Source: Arthrobacter sp. FW306-2-2C-D06B
GTDB taxonomy: Bacteria > Actinomycetota > Actinomycetes > Actinomycetales > Micrococcaceae
Direction: 5' to 3'
DNA: 64,000 bases
Assembly (NCBI RefSeq): GCF_021789175.1
Contig: NZ_CP084560.1
Location: forward strand, 2,294,001 to 2,358,000
Made by a program: the position numbers and the translations under genes. Below the pieces are notes generated by a model. The model was given only the letters and a program-made list of their open reading frames with translations. It had not been told where the DNA came from and searched no databases. Shown in pieces: positions 8,049 to 17,099 of this stretch (position 1 is its first letter; each line of letters opens with the position of its first letter).

Positions 8049-9994
8049 TTTTGGGCCTCCATATGGCAGTGGCCGCCTTCAGCGGGCTTCGACGCGGGCA
8101 CGTCGAGGACGGGGCTCCGATCGAAGAAGCCTTCGGGGCGCAGTTTGAAACCCACCGTGTCGACGGGCATGATCGGCCAGTCCTCGGGGCGGGGGAAGTG
8201 GGTCAGCCCGAAGGTGTGCCACACGACGATGTCTTGTCCGTCGATGTCCCTGTTGCGGGCAATGTAGGACGGCAGTCCGGCTCCTCCGGAGTGCTGGTTG
8301 ACGAAGTCGCCGCTGGGGTAGCGCTCGTTTTCGTCATAGCGCGTCACCCACAGGTCCTTCGTAGCGAAGGCGGCACGCTGGGCGATGGATGATTGGGGGT
8401 CGGCCAGGAGCATGGGGTGTCCTTGGCCGTGGAGTTTGTACCCCACGGGGTCGCCCAGGCGGTTGAGTGATTCGGGATTGGAGATGATCCAGGCCCGCCC
8501 GGCCGCCATGTCGGACTCACGGACGGCCTCCGATTCGTTCTTGAGGACAGTCCGACGGCGGGCGAAGGCGTTGCCGCGCTCGTTTCCTTCTCTCATGGGT
8601 ACGCGGACGGCGTCCTCTTCCTCGACCCGGTTGCTCAAGCCGTCGATGGCGAAGTCCAGCCGGGCGCTGAAGAGGTGCTGGTGGAAGGGAGCCCCCAGGC
8701 CCGGGGCGAGTTCCGAGGCGTACGGGTAGCCCTTTCCGGGGTGGGCGCTCGTGAAGACGACGCCGGTGGCCTTTGCTTCGAACTCGATGGTGCCATCGAG
8801 GTAGAGGTACCAGTAGAAGCCGTAGTCGTAGTTGCCGATGGTGGTGAAGAAGCTGATGACGAGCCTGCGGTTCCGGCGCGTGTAGTTCACGCCGCTCCAG
8901 AGGTCGCTGTGCTTGGCGAGGATGCCCCAATCCTCCTCGTGCATGCAGATGCCGTTGCGGATTTCCCGTGGGCGGCCGAACGAGTCGCTCACTACCGGGC
9001 TGAGGTAAGTGATGTCGCCGAGGCAATCGCAGCCGAGCTCGAGCGAGTTGGCGTATTGCCCCACGAGGTATTCGCCGGTATCGAAGTAGTTCTGCCAGGA
9101 GCGCACGGGGGAGGGATCGCCGTACGGGACCACCATTTCGGCGATCGAAGCCCGCTTGAGGATGCTGCGGCGGCGATCGCCGTCGTCGAACGCTACATTG
9201 TGGAGAACGACGCCTTCCCGGACATCGAAGCCGATGTCCAGGCTCCATTTCTCCCACTCGACGTGGTTGCCGTCCCGGAGCGTGAAGCTCGGACCTTCCG
9301 GCTGGGTGATGTGGATCGGTTTCTGGGTGGCGCGCATCGCTCCGGTCAGCTCAGGGTCCGTGAAATTGCCGTGTTCTTCCGGCACTGGAACCGGTCCGAA
9401 ATCCAAGACCTGGTCGACCGTCTTGCCGACGACGTCGACGTAGGCAACCAGCCCATCCACGGGGTGGGCCCAGGCGCTGTCCCCGGGGAACTGCTGGACG
9501 AAAGCCAAGCCGCGCAGAATCCGGCGGCCTTTCTCCTCCGGGTACTCGAAGACCCCGGCCGACAGTGGAGCGACCCTGACCTTGCTGACATCGAGCTTCC
9601 GCTCAGCCAACGCCTTGAGCCATCGCTCATCCTGGGCGAGGATCTCTTCAACAACCTCGAATTCTTCTTCGATGATCGGAAGCTCGCCCGTCACCGAGGT
9701 GTCGAGCTCCACTTTCGAGACGACTTCGCGGTGTGTCACAGAGACCACGATGTCCTGTGCGGCACCGGATGAAACGTTGTGCAGGAACGCCCTGAACCTA
9801 CGGTCTACCGCTTCCGCGTTCCGCGGTGGGTCAAGCAGCCCAAGGTAGGCGATCCGGATGGATTCATCGAAGAGTCCGGCGTCGGCCAAAATGCCCCTGA
9901 CCGCCGTGATGTCTTCGGCACTGGTCATTCCATACCCAGGCAGTCCGGCAAACGCAGGCATTTCGGCGATTTCTGGAGAAGAAGTTGTGCTCAT
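8045..9994 (-). CDS. Copper-containing primary amine oxidase (phenylethylamine/tyramine oxidase type)
   Basis: 649-residue enzyme that deaminates primary amines to aldehydes, releasing ammonia and hydrogen peroxide. The topaquinone precursor is Tyr389 in [10 protein letters not shown], the catalytic base Asp305 in YFDTGEYL, and copper ligands are His438 and His440 ([12 protein letters not shown]) and His599 ([16 protein letters not shown]). All match Arthrobacter globiformis phenylethylamine oxidase numbering, as I recall it, with a constant +7 offset, and overall similarity to that enzyme looks high. The start ATG follows AAAGG. First gene of an operon with permease, membrane protein and aldehyde dehydrogenase, divergent from a TetR gene. 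There is no export signal, so it should be cytoplasmic. Confidence 0.96.
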   Translation of the reverse strand: MSTTSSPEIAEMPAFAGLPGYGMTSAEDITAVRGILADAGLFDESIRIAYLGLLDPPRNAEAVDRRFRAFLHNVSSGAAQDIVVSVTHREVVSKVELDTSVTGELPIIEEEFEVVEEILAQDERWLKALAERKLDVSKVRVAPLSAGVFEYPEEKGRRILRGLAFVQQFPGDSAWAHPVDGLVAYVDVVGKTVDQVLDFGPVPVPEEHGNFTDPELTGAMRATQKPIHITQPEGPSFTLRDGNHVEWEKWSLDIGFDVREGVVLHNVAFDDGDRRRSILKRASIAEMVVPYGDPSPVRSWQNYFDTGEYLVGQYANSLELGCDCLGDITYLSPVVSDSFGRPREIRNGICMHEEDWGILAKHSDLWSGVNYTRRNRRLVISFFTTIGNYDYGFYWYLYLDGTIEFEAKATGVVFTSAHPGKGYPYASELAPGLGAPFHQHLFSARLDFAIDGLSNRVEEEDAVRVPMREGNERGNAFARRRTVLKNESEAVRESDMAAGRAWIISNPESLNRLGDPVGYKLHGQGHPMLLADPQSSIAQRAAFATKDLWVTRYDENERYPSGDFVNQHSGGAGLPSYIARNRDIDGQDIVVWHTFGLTHFPRPEDWPIMPVDTVGFKLRPEGFFDRSPVLDVPASKPAEGGHCHMEAQK

Positions 9995-10021
9995 GGAAGG
10001 CCTTTGTGAGTGGCGGGTTTA

Positions 10022-10042
10022 TTTTCTATGTGTGTAGAGAAT
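10022..10042. promoter_or_regulatory. Candidate TetR operator in the divergent promoter region
   Basis: An imperfect inverted repeat (TTCTATG..TGTAGAGAA) lies in the 102-bp gap between the amine oxidase and TetR genes, with a related half TGTAGAAAA at 10071-10079. This is a plausible binding site only; the symmetry is weak. Confidence 0.3.
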
Positions 10043-10096
10043 AGCATCGTGTAATCTGAGTCACAACGGTTGTAGAAAAAAAGATTTGGGGAACGC

Positions 10097-10732
10097 GTGC
10101 CGAAGATCGTAGACCACGAAAAACGCCGGCTGGAGCTTGTCGAAGCGACGTGGCGGATCATCGCCAGCAGGGGGATCGAGGGTGCCACGATGCGGGAAAT
10201 TGCCACGGAGGCAGGGTTTGCCAACGGGGCGCTCAAGCCGTACTTCCCCACGAAGGATGACCTGCTGACGTTTGCCTTCTCGCACATTTTCAACCAGACG
10301 AACACTCGTATGGGCAGCTCCACTGCAGGCCTTCGGGGCCTGCCTGCATTGCGCAGCTATTGCCATGAAATATTGCCGCTCGACGCCGAGAGGCTCAACG
10401 AGGCGCGAATCGCGATCGCCTTCTGGCAACGCGCCCTCACGGACCCGGCGAAGGCCGCCTTGCACGATTCCTCAATGGAGCAATGGCGTGAAGCCCTGTT
10501 CGACAAGCTCCGTGAAGCCAGGGAACTCGGCGAACTGAAGGAGGGGCTGAACGACGACGACATCGTCGGCGGGATCATGACGTTCGCGCTCGGTGCCCAG
10601 ATCACGGCCACGCTGACGCCGGAACACCACTCGGCGGATCAGCTACGGTCCCAACTGGAGACCTATATATCCCTCATTTCATCCGAAAAGGGCGATCTCG
10701 TGGCAACGGCGGGCCCGAAAGGTTCCGCTTAG
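10097..10732 (+). CDS. TetR-family transcriptional regulator
   Basis: 211-residue regulator with an N-terminal TetR helix-turn-helix (ATMREIATEAGFANGALKPYF then PTKDDLL) and a helical ligand-binding domain. GTG 10097 has GGGGA before it. It is divergent from the copper amine oxidase gene and is the obvious candidate to control that operon, with the amine or its aldehyde as ligand; this is inferred from context. Its 3' end overlaps by four bases with the convergent LacI gene. Confidence 0.9.
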   Translation: MPKIVDHEKRRLELVEATWRIIASRGIEGATMREIATEAGFANGALKPYFPTKDDLLTFAFSHIFNQTNTRMGSSTAGLRGLPALRSYCHEILPLDAERLNEARIAIAFWQRALTDPAKAALHDSSMEQWREALFDKLREARELGELKEGLNDDDIVGGIMTFALGAQITATLTPEHHSADQLRSQLETYISLISSEKGDLVATAGPKGSA

Positions 10733-11745
10733 CGGCGAAGTGTGCTCTGCCTCGCCACGAGTTCCGGCGTGAACACCACTTGGCTGTGTACGTGGCCGGG
10801 TTCGTCGTCGATTTCGTCGAAAAGCAGCTGGGCGGCACGCACGCCGATCAGCTGCCTCGGTTGACTGATGGAGCTGAGCGGGATGCTCGATTGGGAGGCG
10901 AAATCGATGTCGTCGAACCCGACGATGGCGATGTCCTCTGGCACGCGGAGCCCGTTGGCCGCGAAGGACTGCAAGAGCCCGAGCGCCAGTTGGTCGTTCG
11001 CCGCAAACACGGCGTCCGGCCGCTTGGGCGGCTGGAGATTCCAGATGAGATCGCCAATTTGGCGCCCGCGCTCAAATTTCAGATCGGGCGTTTCGAATAA
11101 TTGAAGGGGGACGCCCGCCCGTTGCGCCGCGTCGGCTGCACCCCGGTAGCGGTCCTCGACCTGCTGCAGCGTGAAGGGGCCGCCGACGAATGCCGGACGT
11201 ACCGAACCAACGCTGACGAGATGGTCCAGGGCGGTCGCCCCGCCGGCGACGTCGTCCACCGAAACCGAGCAGAACTGATCCGCGTTTGCGAGCCTGTCCA
11301 CGAGCACGGAGGGGATGCCCCGGGTGCGCATCTTCTCCAGGCGTTCAAGGACGTTCCCAAACGGAGTGATCAAAACGCCTTGGACGCGTTGTTGCTCGAA
11401 CAGGTCCAGATATGCCTGCTCACGCCCGGCGTTTTCGGCGCTATTGGCCAGGATCAGGGAGTGCTTGTGTTCTTCGGCGACGTTTTCAGCCCCCAAAGCG
11501 ACATCCGTGAAGAAGGGGTTGCGCACGTCCAAGACCAGCATCCCGAGGCTCCTCGTGGATCCGGACCGCAGCGAGCGGGCTGATTCGTTGCGGACGAATC
11601 CCAGCTCCTCGATGGCGGCAAGAACGCGGGTCCGTTTGTCGAACGACACTTGCTCGGGCCGGTTGAGGACGTTCGACACTGTGCCGACCGAAACCCGCGC
11701 AAGGGCAGCGACATCTGTCAGCTTTGCTCCCGGGCCGATTGGCAC
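10729..11745 (-). CDS. LacI-family regulator of the rhamnose operon
   Basis: 338-residue LacI-type repressor: helix-turn-helix LTDVAALARVSVGTVSNVLN, hinge ESARSLRSGST, then an effector domain with AVFAANDQLALGLL and DIAIVGFDDIDFASQSSIPL. GTG 11745 follows GGGAGG. It is divergent from the L-rhamnose isomerase gene, and two similar palindromes stand in the 205-bp gap, one just before its own start and one near the isomerase gene, which points to joint autoregulation and control of rhamnose catabolism. The effector is probably L-rhamnose or rhamnulose (inference). Confidence 0.9.
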   Translation of the reverse strand: MPIGPGAKLTDVAALARVSVGTVSNVLNRPEQVSFDKRTRVLAAIEELGFVRNESARSLRSGSTRSLGMLVLDVRNPFFTDVALGAENVAEEHKHSLILANSAENAGREQAYLDLFEQQRVQGVLITPFGNVLERLEKMRTRGIPSVLVDRLANADQFCSVSVDDVAGGATALDHLVSVGSVRPAFVGGPFTLQQVEDRYRGAADAAQRAGVPLQLFETPDLKFERGRQIGDLIWNLQPPKRPDAVFAANDQLALGLLQSFAANGLRVPEDIAIVGFDDIDFASQSSIPLSSISQPRQLIGVRAAQLLFDEIDDEPGHVHSQVVFTPELVARQSTLRR

Positions 11746-11763
11746 CCTGAACCTCCCGATTGA

Positions 11764-11775
11764 TGAATCGAATCA
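11764..11775. promoter_or_regulatory. Candidate LacI operator next to the regulator gene
   Basis: TGAATCGAATCA differs at one symmetric pair from the perfect palindrome at 11875-11886. It lies 19 bp upstream of the LacI start, a usual place for autorepression. Confidence 0.5.
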
Positions 11776-11874
11776 AACCGTTTCAACAAGATTACGTGGT
11801 TCGACTGGCGATCTCCGGGTTTGCCTGTTGACACGCCACGGAAGCAGGCCCTACCGTTTGAGTAGGTTCTTGAA

Positions 11875-11886
11875 TGAATCGATTCA
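11875..11886. promoter_or_regulatory. LacI operator of the rhamnose operon, perfect palindrome
   Basis: TGAATCGATTCA is a perfect 12-bp palindrome with central CG, flanked by CTTGAA on the left and AGACTT on the right. It lies 65 bp upstream of the L-rhamnose isomerase start, where bound repressor would block transcription. Confidence 0.65.
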
Positions 11887-11950
11887 AGACTTGATCCAAG
11901 ACGAATTGGCACTGCTGTTCGACGACGCACAGGCAACAGAAGGAACAATC

Positions 11951-13117
11951 ATGAACACCACGGAAACGGCCCTGGGCCGCCTCGGGGAACTGGCCATCGA
12001 GGTTCCCTCGTGGGCCTATGGCAACTCGGGCACGCGATTCAAGGTGTTCGGTACACCCGGCACCCCGCGGACCATCCAGGAGAAGCTGGCCGACGCCGGG
12101 AAAGTCCACGAACTGACGGGCCTTGCCCCGACAGTGGCATTGCACATCCCCTGGGACAAGGTGGATGACTACTCCGCCCTGCGCGCGTACGCAGAGAGCC
12201 TTGGCGTCGGACTGGGAACGATCAACTCGAACACGTTCCAGGACGATGAGTACAAGTACGGCTCCCTGACGTCCTCGGACGCGGCTGTGCGCCGCCGGGC
12301 GATCGACCACCACCTGGAGTGCATCGACATCATGCATGCCACCGGCTCCCGGGACCTGAAGGTCTGGCTGGCCGACGGCACCAACTATCCCGGCCAGGAC
12401 GATATGCGTGGCCGCCAGGACCGCTTGGCTGAATCCCTGCAGGAGATTTACGCGGGCCTCGGAGAAACCCAGCGCCTGGTCCTGGAGTACAAGTTCTTCG
12501 AGCCGGCTTTCTACCACACCGACGTTCCGGACTGGGGTACCTCTTACGCCCAGACCCTCGCACTGGGGGAGAAGGCCTTCGTCTGCCTGGACACCGGCCA
12601 CCATGCCCCGGGCACCAATATCGAGTTCATCGTCATGCAGCTCTTGCGGCTCGGCAAGCTCGGGTCCTTCGACTTCAATTCGCGCTTCTACGCCGACGAC
12701 GACCTGATCGTCGGTGCAGCGGATCCCTTCCAGCTGTTCCGCATCATGCACGAGGTCATCCGCGGCGGCGGCTTCGGTAAAGAGTCGGGTGTTGCCCTGA
12801 TGCTGGACCAGTGCCACAACCTGGAGGAGAAGATCCCCGGCCAGATCCGCTCCGTGCTCAACGTCCAGGAAATGACGGCACGCGCACTGCTCATCGACAC
12901 CGATGCACTGGCCGAGGCGCAGCGCGAGGGGGATGTCCTGGCCGCGAACGGCATTTTCAACGATGCCTTCTACACCGACGTCCGGCCGATGCTGGCGCAA
13001 TGGCGTGAATCGCGGGGCCTGCCCGCGGACCCGATGACGGCGTTCAAGGCCAGTGGCTACCAGAAGAAGATCAACGAGGACCGCGTGGGCGGCCAGCAAG
13101 CCGGATGGGGCGCATAA
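11951..13117 (+). CDS. rhaI: L-rhamnose isomerase
   Basis: 388-residue metal-dependent aldose-ketose isomerase converting L-rhamnose to L-rhamnulose, first step of rhamnose catabolism. It resembles the RhaI type (TIM-barrel related to xylose isomerase) and not the Escherichia coli RhaA type: ALHIPWDKVDDY at the start of the barrel, KVWLADGTNYPGQDD, LEYKFFEPAFYHTDV with metal-binding Glu, VCLDTGHHAPGTNIE with Asp/His ligands, and GSFDFNSRFYADDDL. ATG 11951 follows AAGGA. It starts the operon with the aldolase/dehydrogenase fusion (2 bp later) and rhamnulokinase. A LacI operator stands upstream. Confidence 0.95.
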   Translation: MNTTETALGRLGELAIEVPSWAYGNSGTRFKVFGTPGTPRTIQEKLADAGKVHELTGLAPTVALHIPWDKVDDYSALRAYAESLGVGLGTINSNTFQDDEYKYGSLTSSDAAVRRRAIDHHLECIDIMHATGSRDLKVWLADGTNYPGQDDMRGRQDRLAESLQEIYAGLGETQRLVLEYKFFEPAFYHTDVPDWGTSYAQTLALGEKAFVCLDTGHHAPGTNIEFIVMQLLRLGKLGSFDFNSRFYADDDLIVGAADPFQLFRIMHEVIRGGGFGKESGVALMLDQCHNLEEKIPGQIRSVLNVQEMTARALLIDTDALAEAQREGDVLAANGIFNDAFYTDVRPMLAQWRESRGLPADPMTAFKASGYQKKINEDRVGGQQAGWGA

Positions 13118-13119
13118 GC

Positions 13120-15171
13120 ATGAACATGCAGAACACAACTAACGAGACTGTTGAAGATCTGATCACCCGTTCCAACCGCTTGGGCGCGGATAAGCGGAAC
13201 ACGAACTTCGCTGGCGGGAACACCTCCGCGAAAGGCACCGGGACGGACCCGGTGACGGGCGAGGATGTGGAGTTATTGTGGGTGAAAGGTTCCGGCGGCG
13301 ATCTGGGAACCTTGAAGGCAGCCAACCTGGCGGTGCTGCGGCTGGACCGGCTGCAGGCACTCAAGGCGGTTTACCCCGGCGTCGTGCGCGAAGATGAAAT
13401 GGTGGCCGCCTTCGATTTCTGCCTGCACGGCAAAGGGGGCGCCGCTCCGTCGATCGATACCGCGATGCACGGCCTGGTTGATGCCGCGCACGTGGACCAC
13501 CTGCATCCGGACTCGGGCATCGCGATCGCGACGGCGGTGGACGGCGAAGCGCTGACGTCCAAGATCTTCGGTAACAAGGTCGTGTGGGTTCCCTGGCGCC
13601 GGCCCGGGTTCCAGCTGGGACTGGACATCGCGGCGATCAAGGAAGCCAACCCGCAGGCCATCGGCACGATCTTGGGCGGACACGGCATCACCGCGTGGGG
13701 CGAATCGAGTGAGGAAGCGGAGGCGAACTCGCTCTGGATCATCGAGCAGGCCGAGAAGTTCATCGCCGAGAACGGCAAGGCCGCGCCTTTCGGGGCGAAA
13801 CTCCCGGGCTACGCCGCGCTCCCTGAAGCCGAGCGTCGCGCGAAAGCGGCCGCGTTGGCCCCCGCCATCCGCGGCCTCGCTTCGGCCGACATGCCGCAGG
13901 TGGGCCACTTCAGCGACGACGCCCGCGTCCTGGAGTTCCTCGAAGGCGCCGAGCATCCCCGCCTGGGTGCGCTGGGCACCTCCTGCCCGGACCACTTCCT
14001 GCGCACCAAGGTCAAGCCCCTCGTCCTGGACCTGCCCGCCGACGCCGGCATCGAGGAGTCCGTGGCCCGCCTCAAGGAACTGCATGCCGCGTACCGCGAG
14101 GACTACCAGGCCTACTACGACCGCCACGCGGACGCGGATTCCCCGGCCCTGCGCGGCGCGGACCCGGCCATCGTCCTGGTCCCCGGCGTCGGGATGTTCT
14201 CCTACGGCAAGGACAAACAGACCGCCCGCGTCGCCGGGGAGTTCTACCTGAACGCGATCAACGTGATGCGCGGCGCCGAGGCCATCTCCTCCTACGCCCC
14301 GATCGAGGAATCCGAGAAGTTCCGGATCGAATACTGGGCCCTCGAGGAAGCCAAGCTCGCGCGGATGCCCAAGCCCAAGTCGCACGCCACGCGCATCGCG
14401 CTGGTGACCGGCGCGGCGTCGGGCATCGGCAAGGCGATCGCCACCCGCCTCGCCGCGGAAGGCGCCTGCGTGGTCATCGCCGACCTCAACCTGGACAACG
14501 CCCGCGCCGTCGCCACCGAACTCGGCGGCGCGGACGTCGCCATCGGCGTGCAGGCGGACGTCACCGACGAAGCCCAGGTCGCCGCCGCCATCCAGGAAGC
14601 CGTCCTGGCTTTCGGCGGACTGGACCTGGCGGTGAACAACGCCGGCCTGTCGATCTCCAAGCCCCTGCTGGAAACCACGGAGAAGGACTGGGACCTGCAG
14701 CACAACGTCATGGCCAAGGGCTCCTTCCTGGTCTCCAAGGCCGCCGCGAAGGTCATGATCGATCAGGGCATGGGCGGGGACATCGTCTACATTTCCTCCA
14801 AGAACTCGGTCTTCGCCGGCCCGAACAACATCGCCTACTCGGCCACCAAGGCAGACCAGGCCCACCAGGTCCGCCTGCTGGCCGCCGAGCTGGGCGAGCA
14901 CGGCATCCGCGTCAACGGCATCAACCCCGACGGCGTGGTCCGCGGCTCCGGGATCTTCGCCGGCGGCTGGGGCGCCAAGCGCGCCGCCGTCTACGGCGTC
15001 AACGAGCAGGAACTGGGCAAGTACTACGCCCAGCGCACCCTGCTCAAACGCGAAGTCCTCCCCGAGCACGTGGCCAACGCGGCCGCCGTCCTCACCAGCA
15101 ACGAACTCTCGCACACCACGGGCCTGCACATCCCGGTGGACGCCGGCGTCGCCGCGGCCTTCCTCCGATGA
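13120..15171 (+). CDS. Bifunctional rhamnulose-1-phosphate aldolase / short-chain dehydrogenase
   Basis: 683-residue fusion. The N-terminal part (to about residue 410) is a class II aldolase/adducin-type domain with AHVDHLHPDSGIAIA holding metal-binding His residues and GGHGITAWG; it should split L-rhamnulose 1-phosphate into dihydroxyacetone phosphate and L-lactaldehyde. The C-terminal part is an SDR domain with VTGAASGIGKAIA, NNAGLSISKP and YSATKADQAHQ (YxxxK), expected to oxidise lactaldehyde. The same fusion is known as RhaEW in Bacillus subtilis. ATG 13120 has GGGG upstream; an earlier ATG at 13105 would overlap the isomerase stop. Its stop overlaps the kinase ATG by four bases. Confidence 0.93.
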   Translation: MNMQNTTNETVEDLITRSNRLGADKRNTNFAGGNTSAKGTGTDPVTGEDVELLWVKGSGGDLGTLKAANLAVLRLDRLQALKAVYPGVVREDEMVAAFDFCLHGKGGAAPSIDTAMHGLVDAAHVDHLHPDSGIAIATAVDGEALTSKIFGNKVVWVPWRRPGFQLGLDIAAIKEANPQAIGTILGGHGITAWGESSEEAEANSLWIIEQAEKFIAENGKAAPFGAKLPGYAALPEAERRAKAAALAPAIRGLASADMPQVGHFSDDARVLEFLEGAEHPRLGALGTSCPDHFLRTKVKPLVLDLPADAGIEESVARLKELHAAYREDYQAYYDRHADADSPALRGADPAIVLVPGVGMFSYGKDKQTARVAGEFYLNAINVMRGAEAISSYAPIEESEKFRIEYWALEEAKLARMPKPKSHATRIALVTGAASGIGKAIATRLAAEGACVVIADLNLDNARAVATELGGADVAIGVQADVTDEAQVAAAIQEAVLAFGGLDLAVNNAGLSISKPLLETTEKDWDLQHNVMAKGSFLVSKAAAKVMIDQGMGGDIVYISSKNSVFAGPNNIAYSATKADQAHQVRLLAAELGEHGIRVNGINPDGVVRGSGIFAGGWGAKRAAVYGVNEQELGKYYAQRTLLKREVLPEHVANAAAVLTSNELSHTTGLHIPVDAGVAAAFLR

Positions 15172-16622
15172 GCGGACAGGCCAATGCGGGCGGCGTTTTC
15201 GCCGCGGTCGATATCGGAGCGTCCTCGGGCCGGGTCATGCTCGGCCGGGTCACCGGCGGACGGGCCGGACTCGAACAGGCGGTCTCGCTCGAAACTGTGC
15301 ACCGTTTCCCCAACGGCGTCGTAGAGCTCGACGGCGGACTCCACTGGGACTTCGACGCCCTGTTCGAGGAGGTGCTCACGGGACTTGCGGCGGCCGCGGA
15401 AACGGCCGCCGCAAGCGGGGAGCGGATCGCCAGTATCGGCATCGATACGTGGGCCGTTGACTACGGACTCGTGGATGCCTCCGGGAGCCTGCGGACCCAG
15501 CCGCTCAGCTACCGCGACGAGCGCGGCCGCACCGCCGTCGCGGACGTCCACAAGGTAGTGGACCAGGCGCGGCTTTATGCCACCAGCGGACTGCAGTTCC
15601 TGCAGTTCAATACGCTCTATCAGCTCGCCACCGAACGTGAGCTGCACGGCGTCCAGGCGCTGCTCATCCCGGACTTGATCGCGTTCAAGCTCAGCGGACA
15701 ACGCCGTACCGAGGCCACGAATGCTTCCACCACCGGGCTTTTTGACGCCGTCGCGGGGGAGTGGGCCATAGAATTCTTCAAGGCACTCGGCTTGCCCAAG
15801 AACCTGTTCCCTGCCATCATCCAGCCAGGCGAGACCGTAGGCACGCTGCTACCGGAGGTGGCAGCCCGGACGGGCCTCACAGCAGAGACGGCCGTGGTTG
15901 CCGTGGGATCGCATGACACCGCCTCTGCCGTGGCAGCCGTTCCGGCCGCGCAGGAAGACTTCGCCTACATTTCCTCCGGGACCTGGTCCCTCGTGGGTGT
16001 GGAATTGGACAGCCCGGTCCTCGATGAAGCAAGCCGCTTGGCCAACTTCACCAACGAGCGCGGCGTCGACGGCACCATCAGGTACCTGCGCAACGTCGGC
16101 GGCCTGTGGTTGCTCAGCGAATGCCAACGCACCTGGGCCGCCGAAGGGCATCGACGGGAACTAGCCGCGCTCCTGGAGTCCGCGGCGGCACTTCCTGCCG
16201 GAAGCCCCCAGATCAACGCCGACGATCCTGCGTTCATCGCGCCGGACAACATGCCGGACCGTATTCGCTCTGCGGTTCGAGCCGGCGGTGCCGTCCTGCC
16301 GGACCGGCCGGCCGCCGTCGTGCGCTGCATCCTGGACAGCCTCGCAGCCGGCTACGCCAGGACCCTGGCACGCGCCGAGGAACTGTCCGGCAAGCGGACG
16401 TCGGTGGTCCACATCGTGGGCGGCGGATCCCAGAACAGGCTCCTGTGCCAACTCACCGCTGATGCCACCGGCAAGACGATTGTGGCCGGTCCCGTGGAAG
16501 CCACGGCTCTCGGAAACGTACTGGTCCAGGCCCGGGCGGCCGGAGTGGTTACGGGAGGCCTGTCTGAACTTCGGGCACTGGTGAGGGCCAGTGTCGGCCT
16601 TGAAAGCTACGAGCCGAAATAA
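15168..16622 (+). CDS. rhaB: Rhamnulokinase (FGGY family)
   Basis: 484-residue sugar kinase phosphorylating L-rhamnulose at C1 with ATP. N-terminal phosphate-binding AAVDIGASSGRVMLG, substrate-region IGIDTWAVDYGLVD, SHDTASAVAAVP, YISSGTWSLVGVE and the C-terminal VHIVGGGSQNRLLCQLTADA are typical of RhaB within FGGY kinases. The ATG overlaps the upstream stop (ATGA), so translation is coupled to the aldolase fusion. It closes the rhamnose operon; no rhamnose transporter or mutarotase gene is found beside it. Confidence 0.94.
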   Translation: MSGQANAGGVFAAVDIGASSGRVMLGRVTGGRAGLEQAVSLETVHRFPNGVVELDGGLHWDFDALFEEVLTGLAAAAETAAASGERIASIGIDTWAVDYGLVDASGSLRTQPLSYRDERGRTAVADVHKVVDQARLYATSGLQFLQFNTLYQLATERELHGVQALLIPDLIAFKLSGQRRTEATNASTTGLFDAVAGEWAIEFFKALGLPKNLFPAIIQPGETVGTLLPEVAARTGLTAETAVVAVGSHDTASAVAAVPAAQEDFAYISSGTWSLVGVELDSPVLDEASRLANFTNERGVDGTIRYLRNVGGLWLLSECQRTWAAEGHRRELAALLESAAALPAGSPQINADDPAFIAPDNMPDRIRSAVRAGGAVLPDRPAAVVRCILDSLAAGYARTLARAEELSGKRTSVVHIVGGGSQNRLLCQLTADATGKTIVAGPVEATALGNVLVQARAAGVVTGGLSELRALVRASVGLESYEPK

Positions 16623-16749
16623 CCTCCGGAGGCTAACAACGCCTGTTGCCCCGCAAAGCCCGTCGATAAACTTAAGGGGCGCCGAAGAGACGCAAGGTTG
16701 GTTGCGGGAGGCGCCAGCGGATGACGACAGCCACGAATGACCGGGTCGA

Positions 16750-16977
16750 TCACTTCGGCCGGACCGGGCCCCCTTCGGCCTTGGCGAGGATGAAGCTCAG
16801 ATCCTCGGGAGAGAGGCTGACTTGGCTGTGCCGGTCGGCATCCGGAGTGATGCCGGTTTCCTTGTGGATTATTTCCGTGATAGTTCGCGGCAAGACCACG
16901 CATCCGGGGTTGTCGGTTAGCCAATGCTGCGTTTCGGGGCTGAGCATGTCCCAGTGGTCCCTGATGTTCATCTCCAT
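16750..16977 (-). CDS. Hypothetical protein, 75 residues
   Basis: I do not recognise this protein. It is soluble and acidic, starting MEMNIRDHWDMLSPETQHWL and including PGCVVLPRTITEIIHKETG and a C-terminal LSPEDLSFILAKAEG helix. The composition and codon use look like a real gene, and an opposite-strand frame over the same bases looks worse. It stands alone between the rhamnulokinase gene and the divergent exporter gene. The first ATG lacks a strong ribosome site; the ATG six bases later could be used. Confidence 0.55.
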   Translation of the reverse strand: MEMNIRDHWDMLSPETQHWLTDNPGCVVLPRTITEIIHKETGITPDADRHSQVSLSPEDLSFILAKAEGGPVRPK

Positions 16978-17099
16978 GGATGGCGCCTAACTGAGTGGGT
17001 GCAGGGATAAATGGTGAGTGCAGAGAAGAATGCCGGCCGAGGCCGGTGCCGGAACGTAATTAGGATACGCCGCGGAATAGGGGAAAGACAGGCCCGGAC

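Noticed and set aside
11792..13138. A 448-codon minus-strand frame opposite L-rhamnose isomerase
   Set aside because: Shadow of rhaI, which has clear motifs and ribosome site.
13273..15129. A 618-codon minus-strand frame opposite the rhamnulose-phosphate aldolase fusion
   Set aside because: Exact shadow of the real gene; composition is typical of antisense frames in GC-rich DNA.
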